From positions 1-64,000 of the forward strand of contig DATBAK010000059.1 in the NCBI GenBank assembly GCA_036271555.1: 64,000 nt of DNA, in the 5' to 3' direction. The DNA is from Acidimicrobiia bacterium (GTDB lineage Bacteria > Actinomycetota > Acidimicrobiia > IMCC26256 > PALSA-610). Below are positions 15,413-24,893 of the stretch, in pieces. Both the position numbers and the translations under genes were made by a program. Under the pieces are notes generated by a model. It saw nothing but the letters and a program-made list of their open reading frames with translations, did no database searches and was not told the DNA's origin. Position 1 is the stretch's first letter; each line of letters opens with the position of its first letter.

Positions 15413-15748
15413 GTGACGGCCTTTCTCGTGATCCTGCCCCTCGGGTTGATCGCGGGCGCGTTCGTCGCGTCGACCGTGTTCGTGCGGCGTAGCACGCTGC
15501 GGATCACGGGCGCGGGGGTCGAGATCCGCAATTACCCGCAGGCGCCGCGCGTCGTTGCGCTCGAGCAGGTCGATCGCTTCGTGCCGACCGAGCGCTCGGG
15601 CAACTTCTCGTCGCTGCGCCCCGCGACCGCGACGCTGCTCCTCGTCGACGGCACGCGCGTTCCGGTGCGCTGCATCTCGGATCCGGAAGCGGGCTGGGGC
15701 ATCGAAGCCCTGAACGAGCGCGTCGAGGTGCTGCGCCACCGCAACTGA
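15413..15748 (+). CDS. Small membrane-anchored PH-like protein (111 aa)
   Basis: A single N-terminal membrane helix (about 2-24) is followed by a compact domain of about 80 residues: RRSTLRITGAGVEIRNYPQAPRVVALEQVDRF. That order of a short strand, a G-x-G-V turn and an R-x-x-x-L-x-x-I-x-x-F segment is typical of bacterial PH-like (DUF304/bPH) domains. Function unknown. The GTG start has GGAGGAG eight bases upstream inside an inverted repeat. The gene is convergent with the hybrid histidine kinase, with 16 bases between stop codons. Confidence 0.6.
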   Translation: MTAFLVILPLGLIAGAFVASTVFVRRSTLRITGAGVEIRNYPQAPRVVALEQVDRFVPTERSGNFSSLRPATATLLLVDGTRVPVRCISDPEAGWGIEALNERVEVLRHRN

Positions 15749-15764
15749 CAGCCGCCTCGCGAGC

Positions 15765-17828
15765 TCAGCCGGCGATGAGCGGGATGGTGGGAGTCTTCGG
15801 CAGGAGCTCGTCGACGCGGGCGAGGAACTCGGCGAGGTCGATGGGCTTCGTCACGTACGCGGTCGCACCCTCGGCGAGCAGACGCTCGATCTGGCGCTCG
15901 GTCGCGTCGGCGCTCAGCACGATCACCGGCAGGTCGGCGGTCGCGGGCTCGGCGCGCAGCTGCTGCAGCACGTCGCGCCCGTCCATGTCGGTGAGGTGCA
16001 GGTCGAGCAGCACCAGCGCGGGCGGCTCGCGGCGCGCGAGATCGAGACCCATGCGCCCTTGCATCGCGGGCACGAGGTCGATGTCGCCGCGCGACGCGAA
16101 CACGTGCTCGATGAGCTTCACGTTCGCGAGGTTGTCCTCGATGTAGAGGACGGTGTGGCGCGCCGCGTCGCGCGCCGCGGCCTCGACGGGCTCGGGGTTC
16201 ATCCGCTCGAAGCGCTCGACCGGTCCTTCGGTCAGCGGCAGCTCCACGTAGAAGGTGCTGCCGCGGCCGACGGTCGACTCGAAGTCGAGGCGCCCGCCCA
16301 TCGCGTCGGTGAGCTTGCGCGACAGCGCGAGCCCGACGCCGGTGCCCTCGACGTTCGTCTGCTCGGCGCCGAGCCGCTCGAACGGCTGGAACAGCTTCGA
16401 CTGCGACTCGAGCGGGATGCCGGCACCGGTGTCGGTGACGCTGATCCGGATCTGGCCGGGATCGCGGCGGTCGCAGCCGATCGCGATCGTGCCGCCGACG
16501 CGGTTGTACTTCACCGCGTTCGACAGCAGGTTCAGCAGCACCTGCCGCAGCCGTTGCCGGTCGGCGAGGACGTACGCGTCGGCCGCGCCGAGGTTCGCCG
16601 TGATCGTCACCGAGCGCTCGACGGCGAGCGGGCGGATGAGGTCGAGCACGTCGCTCACGACGTCGGTCGGGAGCACCGGCTCGGCCGAGAGCGCGAGGTT
16701 CCCGGTCTCGATGCGCGAGATGTCGAGGACCTCGTTGATGAGTTGGAGAAGGTGCCGGCCGCCCTTCACGATCTGCGTCACCGACTCCCGCTGCTCCTCG
16801 CTGAGCGGCTCGATCTCGAGCAGCTGCGCGAAGCCGAGTACCGCGTTCAGCGGCGTGCGCAGCTCGTGACTCATGCGGGAGAGGAACTCGCTCTTCGAAT
16901 CGTTCGCGGCCTCGGCCGACGTGCGCGCGATCTCGAGCTCCGCCATCGTCTGCTCGAGCACCGCGGTGCGCTCGGCGACGAGGTGCAGCGCGTACGCGCG
17001 GCGCCGCATCATCAGCGCGATGACGAGCGCGACGATCACCGAGCCGAACAGCCCGAGCGTGAGGACGATCCACGGCACCGCGAGCGCGAGCGATCCGACC
17101 AGCGGTTCCCGGCTCGTCAGCACGACGAGCCACTTGTCGGCGCCGACGGTGACGGTGCGGCTGTCGACCGCGCCCTTCATCGGGAGATGCGTGGTCGTCG
17201 TCGACAGGATCTGGCTCGCCACCGGCTTCGTACCCGTGTAGATGGCGCCTTCGAGCTCGTTGAACGGCGAGCTCGGTGACGACTCGGTCACCTTCACGGG
17301 CCCGATGGTCGACTCGCTGTACACGACGAGACCGCCGGGGATCGCCTGCGCGAACGCGAGCCCGCGATCGTTGCCGGTCGCGCCGGGGATGATGACACTG
17401 ACGAAGCCCTTCGCCTTCGTGGCGCGCTCGACGAGCGCGGCACGCGTCCCCGTCACCGTTCCGCCGGTTGTCAGGCCCTTGCCGGCCGCGGCGCGCACGA
17501 CGTCGTTGCCGCCGCCGGTCGCGACGATCGCGAGGTTGCCACGACCGTTCGCCGTGAACTCCGCGGCGATCGTCTGGAACGCGCGACCCTGCGCGCCGTC
17601 GGCTTCGTACACCGTGCCGACGAGCCCGAGCTGCGATCCGAGCGTGCCGATCGAGCTCGTGAGGAACGCGCCGACCTCGCCCGCGCGCTCGTGCAGCAAC
17701 CGGTGCTCCTGTTCCTGCACCGAATCGTGCAGCACGAGCGATGCGATGATCGTCAGCACCGCGAGCACGACGAACAGCGCGGGCGGGGTGAACCGCGAGG
17801 TCCGCGAGTGAATGTGGGTGCGCGTCAT
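15765..17828 (-). CDS. Hybrid sensor histidine kinase with C-terminal receiver
   Basis: 687 residues. A membrane helix at about 14-34, an extracytoplasmic sensor domain to about 235 and a second helix near 250-275 are followed by a short coiled linker. HisKA carries His321 in RMSHELRTPLNAV, HATPase has LLSNAVKYNR, DTGAGIP and GTGVGLAL, and a receiver (about 570-687) has IEDN, the phospho-acceptor in LLDLHLTDMDG, and VTKPID. The sensor domain has no cysteine motif and resembles CHASE-type ligand domains only by layout. The ATG overlaps the stop of the receiver-EAL gene (ATGA), so the two are coupled; the kinase may phosphorylate that receiver. Confidence 0.9.
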   Translation of the reverse strand: MTRTHIHSRTSRFTPPALFVVLAVLTIIASLVLHDSVQEQEHRLLHERAGEVGAFLTSSIGTLGSQLGLVGTVYEADGAQGRAFQTIAAEFTANGRGNLAIVATGGGNDVVRAAAGKGLTTGGTVTGTRAALVERATKAKGFVSVIIPGATGNDRGLAFAQAIPGGLVVYSESTIGPVKVTESSPSSPFNELEGAIYTGTKPVASQILSTTTTHLPMKGAVDSRTVTVGADKWLVVLTSREPLVGSLALAVPWIVLTLGLFGSVIVALVIALMMRRRAYALHLVAERTAVLEQTMAELEIARTSAEAANDSKSEFLSRMSHELRTPLNAVLGFAQLLEIEPLSEEQRESVTQIVKGGRHLLQLINEVLDISRIETGNLALSAEPVLPTDVVSDVLDLIRPLAVERSVTITANLGAADAYVLADRQRLRQVLLNLLSNAVKYNRVGGTIAIGCDRRDPGQIRISVTDTGAGIPLESQSKLFQPFERLGAEQTNVEGTGVGLALSRKLTDAMGGRLDFESTVGRGSTFYVELPLTEGPVERFERMNPEPVEAAARDAARHTVLYIEDNLANVKLIEHVFASRGDIDLVPAMQGRMGLDLARREPPALVLLDLHLTDMDGRDVLQQLRAEPATADLPVIVLSADATERQIERLLAEGATAYVTKPIDLAEFLARVDELLPKTPTIPLIAG

Positions 17829-19099
17829 CGGGTTACCGCCGCCTTGTGGGGAAGCTCGGTCGCCGGAACCGGCGCCGGTCGTGCCAGATAGAAGCCCTGT
17901 CCCCACCGGATTCCGAGCCTGTGCAGGGTGTCGAGCTCGGCCTCGGTCTCGATGCCTTCCGCGACGACGTACGCGCCGATCTCCTCCGCGAACCGGACGA
18001 GGCACGCGCTGAGCGCGCGGCGAGCGGGATCGCTGTCGACGTTGCGCGTGAGCCCGTGATCGAGTTTGATCACGTCGGGTTGGAGGCTGAGGATGTGCTG
18101 GAGTCCCGCGTACCCGGCGCCGGCGTCGTCGACCGCGATGCGGCAGCCGCGCTCGCGGAACCGATCGAGCGAGACGCGCAAGACGTGGTAATCGCGGATC
18201 TTGGTGTGCTCGGTGAGCTCGAGGACCACACGGTCGAGCGGAACGCGCGCGAGGCAGTCGTCGAGCGCCACGCTCCGCGCCGTCATGGGCGACACGTTGA
18301 GCGACACGAAGAGCGTGTCGCGCAACGAACCGAGATGAACGAGCGCACGCTCGATCGCGAGCAGCTCGAGCTCGACGCCGCGGCCGATGGTCGCGGCCTC
18401 CGCGAACCACTGATCCGGCGGACGGTGCGGCGGACCCGCGAAGCGCGCGAGCGCCTCGACACCGACGACGTGACTCGACTCGAGGTCGACGATGGGCTGG
18501 AACTCGATGTGCATGCCGCCGTCGAGCAACGCGCGGTCGATGCGCTCCATGCGCCCGCGCCGCTTCTCGTCGAGCAGCCGTTCGCGCAGACGCTGCTGCT
18601 CGAGCTCGTGTTGCAACTGCGCGCGGTCGCTGTGCACGCGCAGATACAGCGCGCGCGTCTCGAGCAGGTTGCTGACGCGCAACAGCACTTCGAGACGGTC
18701 GATCGGCTTCGTCAAGAAATCCTTCGCGCCGGCCGCGAGCGCGCGTTCGCGCGCGCCGGGCGAGACGTCGGCGGTGAGGACGACGACGGGAAGGAACGTG
18801 TCGGCCGGCAACGCGTCACGCAGCGCGGCGAGTACCGACACGCCGTCCATGCTGGGCATGTGCAGGTCGAGCAGGAGGATGTCGGGCCGGAACTCGAGCA
18901 CGCGTTCGACGGTGAGTCGCGCGTCGGTCAGGCCCTCGATCTCGGACACACCGGCGGCCGAGAGCATCGCCTGCAGCAGCCGGACGTTCGCCTCACGGTC
19001 GTCGACGATGAGCACGCGCGCGTTCTGCATCGCGGCCGTGGCCCAGCGCGGCACGCTGTCGCCCCCCTGCGTGCCCCCTTCGGGCTGTGCGTTGCCCAC
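17825..19099 (-). CDS. Receiver-EAL protein, likely c-di-GMP phosphodiesterase
   Basis: 424 residues. A receiver domain at about 25-145 has VDDREANVR, phospho-Asp in LLLDLHMPSMDG and LTKPIDR. A coiled-coil linker follows (about 145-185), then an EAL domain from about 190. The signature EALARF is intact, as are ELTEHT, DDAGAGYAGL in place of the usual DDFGTG, KLD and EGIETEAE, so hydrolysis of c-di-GMP to pGpG is expected. The start GTG at 19099 has AAGG at the right distance; an internal ATG at codon 24 is an alternative. Coupled to the hybrid kinase downstream. No GGDEF cyclase is in the window. Confidence 0.88.
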   Translation of the reverse strand: MGNAQPEGGTQGGDSVPRWATAAMQNARVLIVDDREANVRLLQAMLSAAGVSEIEGLTDARLTVERVLEFRPDILLLDLHMPSMDGVSVLAALRDALPADTFLPVVVLTADVSPGARERALAAGAKDFLTKPIDRLEVLLRVSNLLETRALYLRVHSDRAQLQHELEQQRLRERLLDEKRRGRMERIDRALLDGGMHIEFQPIVDLESSHVVGVEALARFAGPPHRPPDQWFAEAATIGRGVELELLAIERALVHLGSLRDTLFVSLNVSPMTARSVALDDCLARVPLDRVVLELTEHTKIRDYHVLRVSLDRFRERGCRIAVDDAGAGYAGLQHILSLQPDVIKLDHGLTRNVDSDPARRALSACLVRFAEEIGAYVVAEGIETEAELDTLHRLGIRWGQGFYLARPAPVPATELPHKAAVTR

Positions 19100-19145
19100 G
19101 TCGCCTTATCGGGCGGCAACGCCCCGAACCTGAGATGGAAGCGAC

Positions 19146-20210
19146 TCAGCCGTCGAGGACGACGACGGTGCGGCCCATCGTGCGCCGGTCGGCCATCGCC
19201 TCGATCGCTTCGGGAATCGCCTCGAAGTCGATCACCCGCCCGACGATCGAGCGCACCGTCCCCTTCATCACGAGTTGCACAACACTTCCCATGATCTCGC
19301 GGCCCAGGTCGGCGGAGACGAAGTTCCAGCCCATCGCGGTCTTGACCATGTCCGCCATTGCCGGTTCCGCGTAGGCGAGGAGCACGCCACACAATTTGAC
19401 GTTTGCGAGCGCGATCCGCCGGGGAACGACGAACGGCTCGTCGGCGACCACCTTGTTGGACGCGAACCCCATCATGAGATAGCGGCCGTTGTACGCGGTG
19501 CACGCGAGCGAGCGCTCCATCACCGCTTCGCCGACGTTGTCGAACACGACGTCGACCCCGCGGTTGCGTGTGGCCTCGAGCACGACGGCCCCGAAATCGG
19601 TGTCGCGGTAGTTGATCGCGACGTCGGCACCGAGCTCGCGGCACCACTCGACCTTCTCGTCGGTACCCGCGGTCGCGAACACGAATGCGCCCCGGTGCTT
19701 CGCGAGCTGGATCGCCGCGGACCCCGAGCCGCCGGCGGCCGCGTGGATCAACACCCGCTCGCCCGCTTGCAGGTCGGCGCGGTCGTAGAGGCCGAGCCAG
19801 GCAAGGTGGTACGGGAAGTAGAGCGCGGCCGCCTCGGGGAGCGGGATCGCGTCGGGCATCTCGAAGGTCGACACGGCCGGACACACCGCGTACTCCGCGA
19901 ACCCGCCGTGCGCGCCCTTCGGCATCGCGACGACGCGCTGCCCCTGCCACGCCTCGGTTCCGGCGCCGCACGCGTCGACGATGCCCATCACCTCCATGCC
20001 CGGTGCGTACGGCAGCTCCGGGCGCACCATCATGTTGCCGCCGTTGATGCGCTCGAGGTCGTTGAGGTTGAACGGGATCGCCTGCACCCGCACGAGCACT
20101 TCGCCGGCATCGGGCTCGGGCACGGGCACGGTGTCGAGCCGCAGCACGTCGATGGGCCGGCCGTACTCGTGGGTGCGCCAGGCGCGCATCGTGCGAGGCT
20201 CGTTCGCCAT
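19146..20210 (-). CDS. Zinc-type alcohol dehydrogenase/quinone oxidoreductase family protein
   Basis: 354-residue MDR-superfamily enzyme. The N-terminal GroES-like domain includes NLNDLERINGG and PYAPGMEVMGIVDACG. The Rossmann domain has the nucleotide motif AAAGGSGSAAIQLAK and the NADPH-type AGTDEK segment, then GADVAINYRDTDF. The absence of the zinc cysteine cluster points to the quinone-oxidoreductase branch rather than true alcohol dehydrogenases. Cytosolic. It lies upstream of the receiver-EAL gene on the same strand with a 46-base gap and is divergent from the Liv transporter operon, which may share its regulation. Substrate unknown. Confidence 0.87.
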   Translation of the reverse strand: MANEPRTMRAWRTHEYGRPIDVLRLDTVPVPEPDAGEVLVRVQAIPFNLNDLERINGGNMMVRPELPYAPGMEVMGIVDACGAGTEAWQGQRVVAMPKGAHGGFAEYAVCPAVSTFEMPDAIPLPEAAALYFPYHLAWLGLYDRADLQAGERVLIHAAAGGSGSAAIQLAKHRGAFVFATAGTDEKVEWCRELGADVAINYRDTDFGAVVLEATRNRGVDVVFDNVGEAVMERSLACTAYNGRYLMMGFASNKVVADEPFVVPRRIALANVKLCGVLLAYAEPAMADMVKTAMGWNFVSADLGREIMGSVVQLVMKGTVRSIVGRVIDFEAIPEAIEAMADRRTMGRTVVVLDG

Positions 20211-20241
20211 GGCTCACCTGCCGGAGTTGATGTAGAGAGAT

Positions 20242-20258
20242 GTGCTTAGATTAAGCGC
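20242..20258. promoter_or_regulatory. Imperfect palindrome between divergent promoters
   Basis: GTGCTTA-GAT-TAAGCGC, six of seven positions matched, between the divergent quinone-oxidoreductase and Liv transporter genes and only 24 bases before the latter's ATG. Its size and AT-rich core suit a TetR- or GntR-family operator; which regulator binds it is unknown. Confidence 0.45.
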
Positions 20259-20281
20259 AGCGCCGTGGACCGGGGGGTTGC

Positions 20282-21709
20282 ATGTTGCCGCAGAAGCGCA
20301 CGCCGCGCGCGTGGGGAACCGTCGTGGTGCTCATCGTGGGTGCGGTGATCGCCGCCGCGTGTGGCGGGAGCCACGGCACCGCGGCACCGAGCGGGAGCAC
20401 GACCGCGCCGAGCGGCACGACTGCACCGGCGGCCGCGAAGTTCGGCACGTTGCCGTCGCCCTGCGGGCACGGTGACGCGAAGGGCGCGACCGCGAAAGGA
20501 GTGACCGACTCGTCGATCACGATCGGCTACGGCGACGACGCGGGCTACGCGTCGGCGCCCGGTCTCGACAAGGAGATGTCGGACGCGGTCAAGGCGATGA
20601 TCGGCTGGTGCAACCAACAGGGCGGCATCAACGGCCGCACGGTCGTCGGCAAGTACTACGACGCGAAGACGCTCCAGGTCACGCAGGCGATGACGCAGGC
20701 GTGCAACGACAAGGTGTTCATGCTCGTCGGCCAGGGTTACGTGCTCGACGCGGGGCAGGAACAGATCCGCATCGGCTGCAAGCTGTCGACGATCCCGGGC
20801 TTCGCGGTCGGCACCGCGTTCGCGCACGGCTCGGGCATGCAGCAACCGATTCCCGGCCCCGGTGACGAGGTTCCCGACTCCGCGGCCTTCCAGATCGCGA
20901 AGCTCTTTCCCGACGCGGTGAAGAAGGCCGCGGTCGTGTACGCGAAGTTCCCCGCGACCCAGGAGACACGCGACCGCGAGGTCGCGGGCTACCCCGCCGC
21001 GGGATGGAAGTTCCTGAACTGCGACCAGGTCTACGCGGTGACGGGGGAGTCGGACTGGAAGCCGCTCGCGAGCAACCTCAAGTCGTGCGGCGCGGAGGTG
21101 GTCGACTGGGTGGGCTCGCCCGACCCGAACCTCGAGAACTTCCTCAACGCGGCGCGCCAGGTCGGCTTCGAGCCCAAGGCGTGGGTCACCGACCCGAACC
21201 AGTACGTTGCGAGCTTCGCGACCTGGAACGGGCAGAACGACGGTGCCGCGAACAACGTGTACGTGCGGATGACCGGGGTGCCGTTCTCGCTCGCGAGTCA
21301 GGCACCCGCGGTGCAGCAGTACATGAGCCTGCTCTCGGCCTCGCACGGCACGATCGGTCTCCTCGGTGAGCAGTCGGCGTCGTCGTTCCTGCTCTGGGCG
21401 ACCGGCGTGAAGTCGTGCGGGTCCAACGTCACCGCGAAGTGCGTGCTCGACTCGGCCGCGCAGCAGAAGCAGTGGACCGGCGGGGGGCTGCACATCCCGA
21501 CCGACCCCGGAAAGAACACCGCGCCCGACTGCGGCATGTTGCTGAAGCTCCAGGGCTCGACGTGGGAGAAGGTCGCGCCGACGAGCGGCGAGCTCTTCGA
21601 CTGCAACCCGAAGTACGTGATCAAGGGCATCACGACCGCGGCGCTGCAGGCGGCGAAGCTCAACTCCGATCGCATCGCGACCGAGTTCGGTACCTTCACG
21701 CCCAGCTGA
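20282..21709 (+). CDS. Liv-type ABC transporter substrate-binding lipoprotein
   Basis: 475 residues. The lipoprotein signal peptide ends in IAAACGG, so Cys22-23 is the lipidated residue, followed by a Ser/Thr/Gly/Pro-rich linker to about residue 50. The periplasmic-binding-protein type 1 fold follows (ITIGYGDDAGYASAPG, WCNQQGGINGRTV), as in branched-chain amino-acid binders. Such actinobacterial members often bind aromatic or short-chain acids, so LivK is not assigned. Several cysteines in the C-terminal half (SCGSNVTAKC, DCGML, DCNP) may form disulfides outside the cell. First gene of a five-gene operon with fused permease, two ATPases and a small membrane protein. Confidence 0.9.
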   Translation: MLPQKRTPRAWGTVVVLIVGAVIAAACGGSHGTAAPSGSTTAPSGTTAPAAAKFGTLPSPCGHGDAKGATAKGVTDSSITIGYGDDAGYASAPGLDKEMSDAVKAMIGWCNQQGGINGRTVVGKYYDAKTLQVTQAMTQACNDKVFMLVGQGYVLDAGQEQIRIGCKLSTIPGFAVGTAFAHGSGMQQPIPGPGDEVPDSAAFQIAKLFPDAVKKAAVVYAKFPATQETRDREVAGYPAAGWKFLNCDQVYAVTGESDWKPLASNLKSCGAEVVDWVGSPDPNLENFLNAARQVGFEPKAWVTDPNQYVASFATWNGQNDGAANNVYVRMTGVPFSLASQAPAVQQYMSLLSASHGTIGLLGEQSASSFLLWATGVKSCGSNVTAKCVLDSAAQQKQWTGGGLHIPTDPGKNTAPDCGMLLKLQGSTWEKVAPTSGELFDCNPKYVIKGITTAALQAAKLNSDRIATEFGTFTPS

Positions 21710-21741
21710 CGCGCGACGCACGCGCCGACGCCGAGGACGTC

Positions 21742-24147
21742 ATGAACCTGCTGATCAACGGGCTCATCACCGGGGCGGTATTCGCGATCGCGGCGAGCGG
21801 CCTCGTGGTCACGTACTCGACGTCGGGCGTCTTCAACTTCGCGCACGGCGCGCTCGGCATGCTCTGCGCGTACGTCTACTGGGACCTGCGGGTCAACGAC
21901 AACCACCAGTGGCCGCTTTTCCCGAAAGGGCACTGGCCCGCGCCACTCGCGCTCGGGTTCGTGCTGCTCGTGTTCGCGCCGCTGGTCGGCGCGTTGCTCT
22001 ACCGGGTCGTGATCCGCGGGCTCCAGGACACGTCGGAGATCGTGAAGCTCGTCGTGCCGATCTCGGTGCTGCTCGCACTCATCGGTCTCGCGAACTGGGT
22101 GTGGAAGCCCGACGAGCCGCACTCGATCCAGCCGTTCTTCGGTCCCGATCACCAGGTGACGGTGTTCGGTGTCACGCTGCTCTGGCACGACCTCACGATC
22201 CTGTTCGTCGCGATCGCGCTCGCGGTCGCGCTGCGGATCCTGCTCTCGCGTTCGCGCGTCGGCGTGTCGATGCGCGCGGTCGTCGACGACCGGTCGCTCG
22301 TGGAGCTCAACGGTGCACGACCCGACCGCGTGTCGCTCGTCAGCTGGATGGTCGGCGTATCGCTCTCCGCCCTCGCGGGCATCCTCATCACGCCGTTCGA
22401 AGGCGGTTCGCTGAGCTCCACCCTGCTCACGCTGCTCGTGATCAACGCGTTCGCGGCCGCGATGTTCGGCCGCTTGCGCAGTCTGCCGCTCACGTTCGTC
22501 GGCGCGCTGGTGCTCGGGTTCGCGACCCGCATGGCGTTCCAGAAGCCGACGGGCCTCGTCCCGAAGTCGTTCGACTGGGGGAGCAACCTCCGGCTCGCGG
22601 TCCCGATGCTGATCCTCTTCGTCGTGCTCCTCGCGCTGCCGCAGGACCGACTGCGCGGCGCGGTCGTCACCCGCACACGCGAGCGCTTCGCGATGCCGTC
22701 GACGAACGACGCGCTCGTGAGCGCGGTCGCGTTCGTCGTCGGCGTCTTCCTGCTGACGCGGATCATGGCGCCCTCGGCGTTGCTGACGCTGAGCGACGCG
22801 CTCGCCGCGTCGATCGTCATCCTCTCGCTCGTGTTGTTGGTCGGCTACGCGGGCGAGGTGAGCCTGGCGACGATGGCGCTCGCGGGCATCGGCGGCACCG
22901 TGCTCTTCCACCACGTCGGTCACGACCCGACGAGCCGCGCGGGGCCGATGGCCTTTGTGATCGCGATGGTGGTGTGCGCGCTCGTCGGCGCGGTGATCGC
23001 GATGCCCGCGCTGCGGCTACGCGGTCTCTACCTCGCGCTCGCGACCGCCGCGTTCTCGCTCGCGGTCGAGCAGATGCTGTTCAAGGAGTACACCGCGTCG
23101 CGCCGCATCTATCCCGCGGCGCTCGTGCTGCTCGTCGGCATCGGTCTTGCGGCGGTGTACCGGGGCTTCCGCGCGCGCCGGGCACGCGGTGCGGTGATCG
23201 CCGCGATCGCGTCGGGTGCGGTGCTCGCGTTCGCGGCGACGAACCACTGGCTCGCGCACGAGCGCTGGAGCCCGATCTTCCCGAACGGCGACCTCCAGGT
23301 GCCACGCCCCCGACTGTTCGGGATCGACTTCGCGCCGCAGCGCAACTTCGCGCTGCTGCTCGCGGTCGTGTTCGCAGTGCTCGGCGTCGGGCTCATCCTG
23401 CTGCGGCGCAGCGCGTACGGGCGGCGGCTCACCGCGATGAAGAACAGCCCGGCCGCGTGCGCGACGCTCGGCATGAGCGTCTTCCGTCTCAAGCTGTCGG
23501 TGTTCATGATCTCGGCGGCGATCGCGGGCCTCGGCGGTTGCCTCTTCGCGCAGGAGGTCGGCGCGGTCACGAGCGACCGGTTCAGCCTCTTCGAGTCGAT
23601 GACGATCCTCATGCTGCTCGTCGTCGCGGGCACCGGCTACGTCGCGGGTGGGTTGACGGCGGGGCTCCTGTACGCGGCCGCGTTCGTCGCGCTCGGCAAC
23701 ATCCTCACGAAGCTCGGGCAGGACTTCACCGCGTTCCAGGGCTGGACCGCGTGGCTCGTGCAGCTCACCGCGCTCCTGCCTGCGCTCATCGGCATCGCCC
23801 TCGGTCGCGATCCGAGCGGTTTCCTCGGCGAGGCGTTCCGTCCGTGGCGGCCGTTGATCCACGGCCGGCGGCCGGTGTTCTTCGCCGGCGTCGTCGCCGA
23901 GATCGGGTTGTGGCTTCTCGCGTGGCGGCACGTGATCGGCAACTGGCCGTTCGCGCTCGCGACGATCGCGCTCGCCATGCTGCTGCCGCGCGTCGCGCCG
24001 TGGATCGATCCGACCTTGCGGGTCGCGGCCGGCGACGGTGCTGCCGGCGCCGACGTGCCGCTGGAGCTCGTCGGCATCGAGCGCCCGTTCACGGTCGCCG
24101 ACGTTCGCGCGCTCGACACCGCGCTCGGCCTCACGGTGCAGTCGTGA
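21742..24147 (+). CDS. Fused LivH-LivM ABC permease
   Basis: 801 residues, about twice the length of a single Liv permease. The first half (about 1-310) is LivH-like, opening with LLINGLITGAVFAIAASGLVVTYSTSGVFNFAHG and carrying a coupling-loop sequence MRAVVDDRSLVELNG. The second half (about 330-720) is LivM-like, with VGYAGEVSLATMALAGIGG and the coupling loop LTAMKNSPAACATLGM. The two halves are joined by a short polar linker around residue 315. The last 80 residues are an extra soluble tail. One polypeptide therefore forms the whole channel. The GTG of LivG overlaps its stop. Confidence 0.9.
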   Translation: MNLLINGLITGAVFAIAASGLVVTYSTSGVFNFAHGALGMLCAYVYWDLRVNDNHQWPLFPKGHWPAPLALGFVLLVFAPLVGALLYRVVIRGLQDTSEIVKLVVPISVLLALIGLANWVWKPDEPHSIQPFFGPDHQVTVFGVTLLWHDLTILFVAIALAVALRILLSRSRVGVSMRAVVDDRSLVELNGARPDRVSLVSWMVGVSLSALAGILITPFEGGSLSSTLLTLLVINAFAAAMFGRLRSLPLTFVGALVLGFATRMAFQKPTGLVPKSFDWGSNLRLAVPMLILFVVLLALPQDRLRGAVVTRTRERFAMPSTNDALVSAVAFVVGVFLLTRIMAPSALLTLSDALAASIVILSLVLLVGYAGEVSLATMALAGIGGTVLFHHVGHDPTSRAGPMAFVIAMVVCALVGAVIAMPALRLRGLYLALATAAFSLAVEQMLFKEYTASRRIYPAALVLLVGIGLAAVYRGFRARRARGAVIAAIASGAVLAFAATNHWLAHERWSPIFPNGDLQVPRPRLFGIDFAPQRNFALLLAVVFAVLGVGLILLRRSAYGRRLTAMKNSPAACATLGMSVFRLKLSVFMISAAIAGLGGCLFAQEVGAVTSDRFSLFESMTILMLLVVAGTGYVAGGLTAGLLYAAAFVALGNILTKLGQDFTAFQGWTAWLVQLTALLPALIGIALGRDPSGFLGEAFRPWRPLIHGRRPVFFAGVVAEIGLWLLAWRHVIGNWPFALATIALAMLLPRVAPWIDPTLRVAAGDGAAGADVPLELVGIERPFTVADVRALDTALGLTVQS

Positions 24148-24893
24148 GCGCATCACTCCTCGCGGTCGAGCACGTGACGGTGACCTTCGGCGGCAACCGT
24201 GCGCTCTCCGACGTGGAGCTCGACGCGCGCGCGGGCGAGGTCACCGGCCTCATCGGGCCGAACGGCGCGGGCAAGACGACGCTCTTCAACGTCATCACCG
24301 GCCTGCTGCGCCCGAGTGCGGGTTGCATCCGCTTCGACGGACGCGACGTGAGCCGGCTCGATCCACACCACCGCGCCCGGCTCGGGATCGCGCGCACGTT
24401 TCAGCGGCTCGAGCTCTTCACCGATCTCAGTGTGCGCGACAACCTGCGGGTCGCGGGGGAGATTTGCAATACGTGGACCGGCATCGGATGGCGCACGCGC
24501 CGGATCGACGCCGGGCGCGAGGCCGAGCGCGTGCTCGACCTCATCGGCCTCGCGGACCGCGCCGACGACGAGGTCGCGACCCTGCCGACAGGTACCGCGC
24601 GCGTCGTCGAGCTCGGTCGCGCGCTGATGATCCGGCCCCGCCTGCTCCTGCTCGACGAGCCGGCGTCGGGTCAGACCGACGAGGAGACGAAGCGGTTCGA
24701 GCGGCTCGTGCGCCGGCTCGCGCACGACGACGGCCTCGCGGTGCTCCTCGTCGAGCACGACATGGAGCTCGTGATGCACGTGTGCGACCGCATCCACGTC
24801 CTCGACTTCGGTGAGCTGCTCGCGGTCGGTACCCCCGCGGAGATCCGCGCCGACGGCCGTGTCCGCGACGCGTACCTCGGGACGATGACGTGA
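24144..24893 (+). CDS. Liv-type ABC transporter ATP-binding protein (LivG-like)
   Basis: 249 residues. Walker A GPNGAGKTT (about 34-42), Q-loop in ARTFQRLELF, Walker B LLLLDEPASG and the switch histidine in LLVEHDMELV are all present. The ABC signature is changed: LPTGTARVVELGRAL replaces the usual LSGGQ-x-x-x-x-AR. Liv-family G subunits of actinobacteria often carry this LPTGTAR form, so it is probably functional, with catalysis asymmetric between the two ATPases (inference). The GTG start overlaps the stop of the fused permease, and its own stop overlaps the GTG of the second ATPase. Confidence 0.9.
   Translation: MSASLLAVEHVTVTFGGNRALSDVELDARAGEVTGLIGPNGAGKTTLFNVITGLLRPSAGCIRFDGRDVSRLDPHHRARLGIARTFQRLELFTDLSVRDNLRVAGEICNTWTGIGWRTRRIDAGREAERVLDLIGLADRADDEVATLPTGTARVVELGRALMIRPRLLLLDEPASGQTDEETKRFERLVRRLAHDDGLAVLLVEHDMELVMHVCDRIHVLDFGELLAVGTPAEIRADGRVRDAYLGTMT

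Noticed and set aside
21909-24893. 994-codon open frame overlapping the permease and LivG
   Set aside because: It reads the real permease gene in another frame and gives arginine-rich sequence without membrane helices; only the LivG end, which shares its frame, is real.
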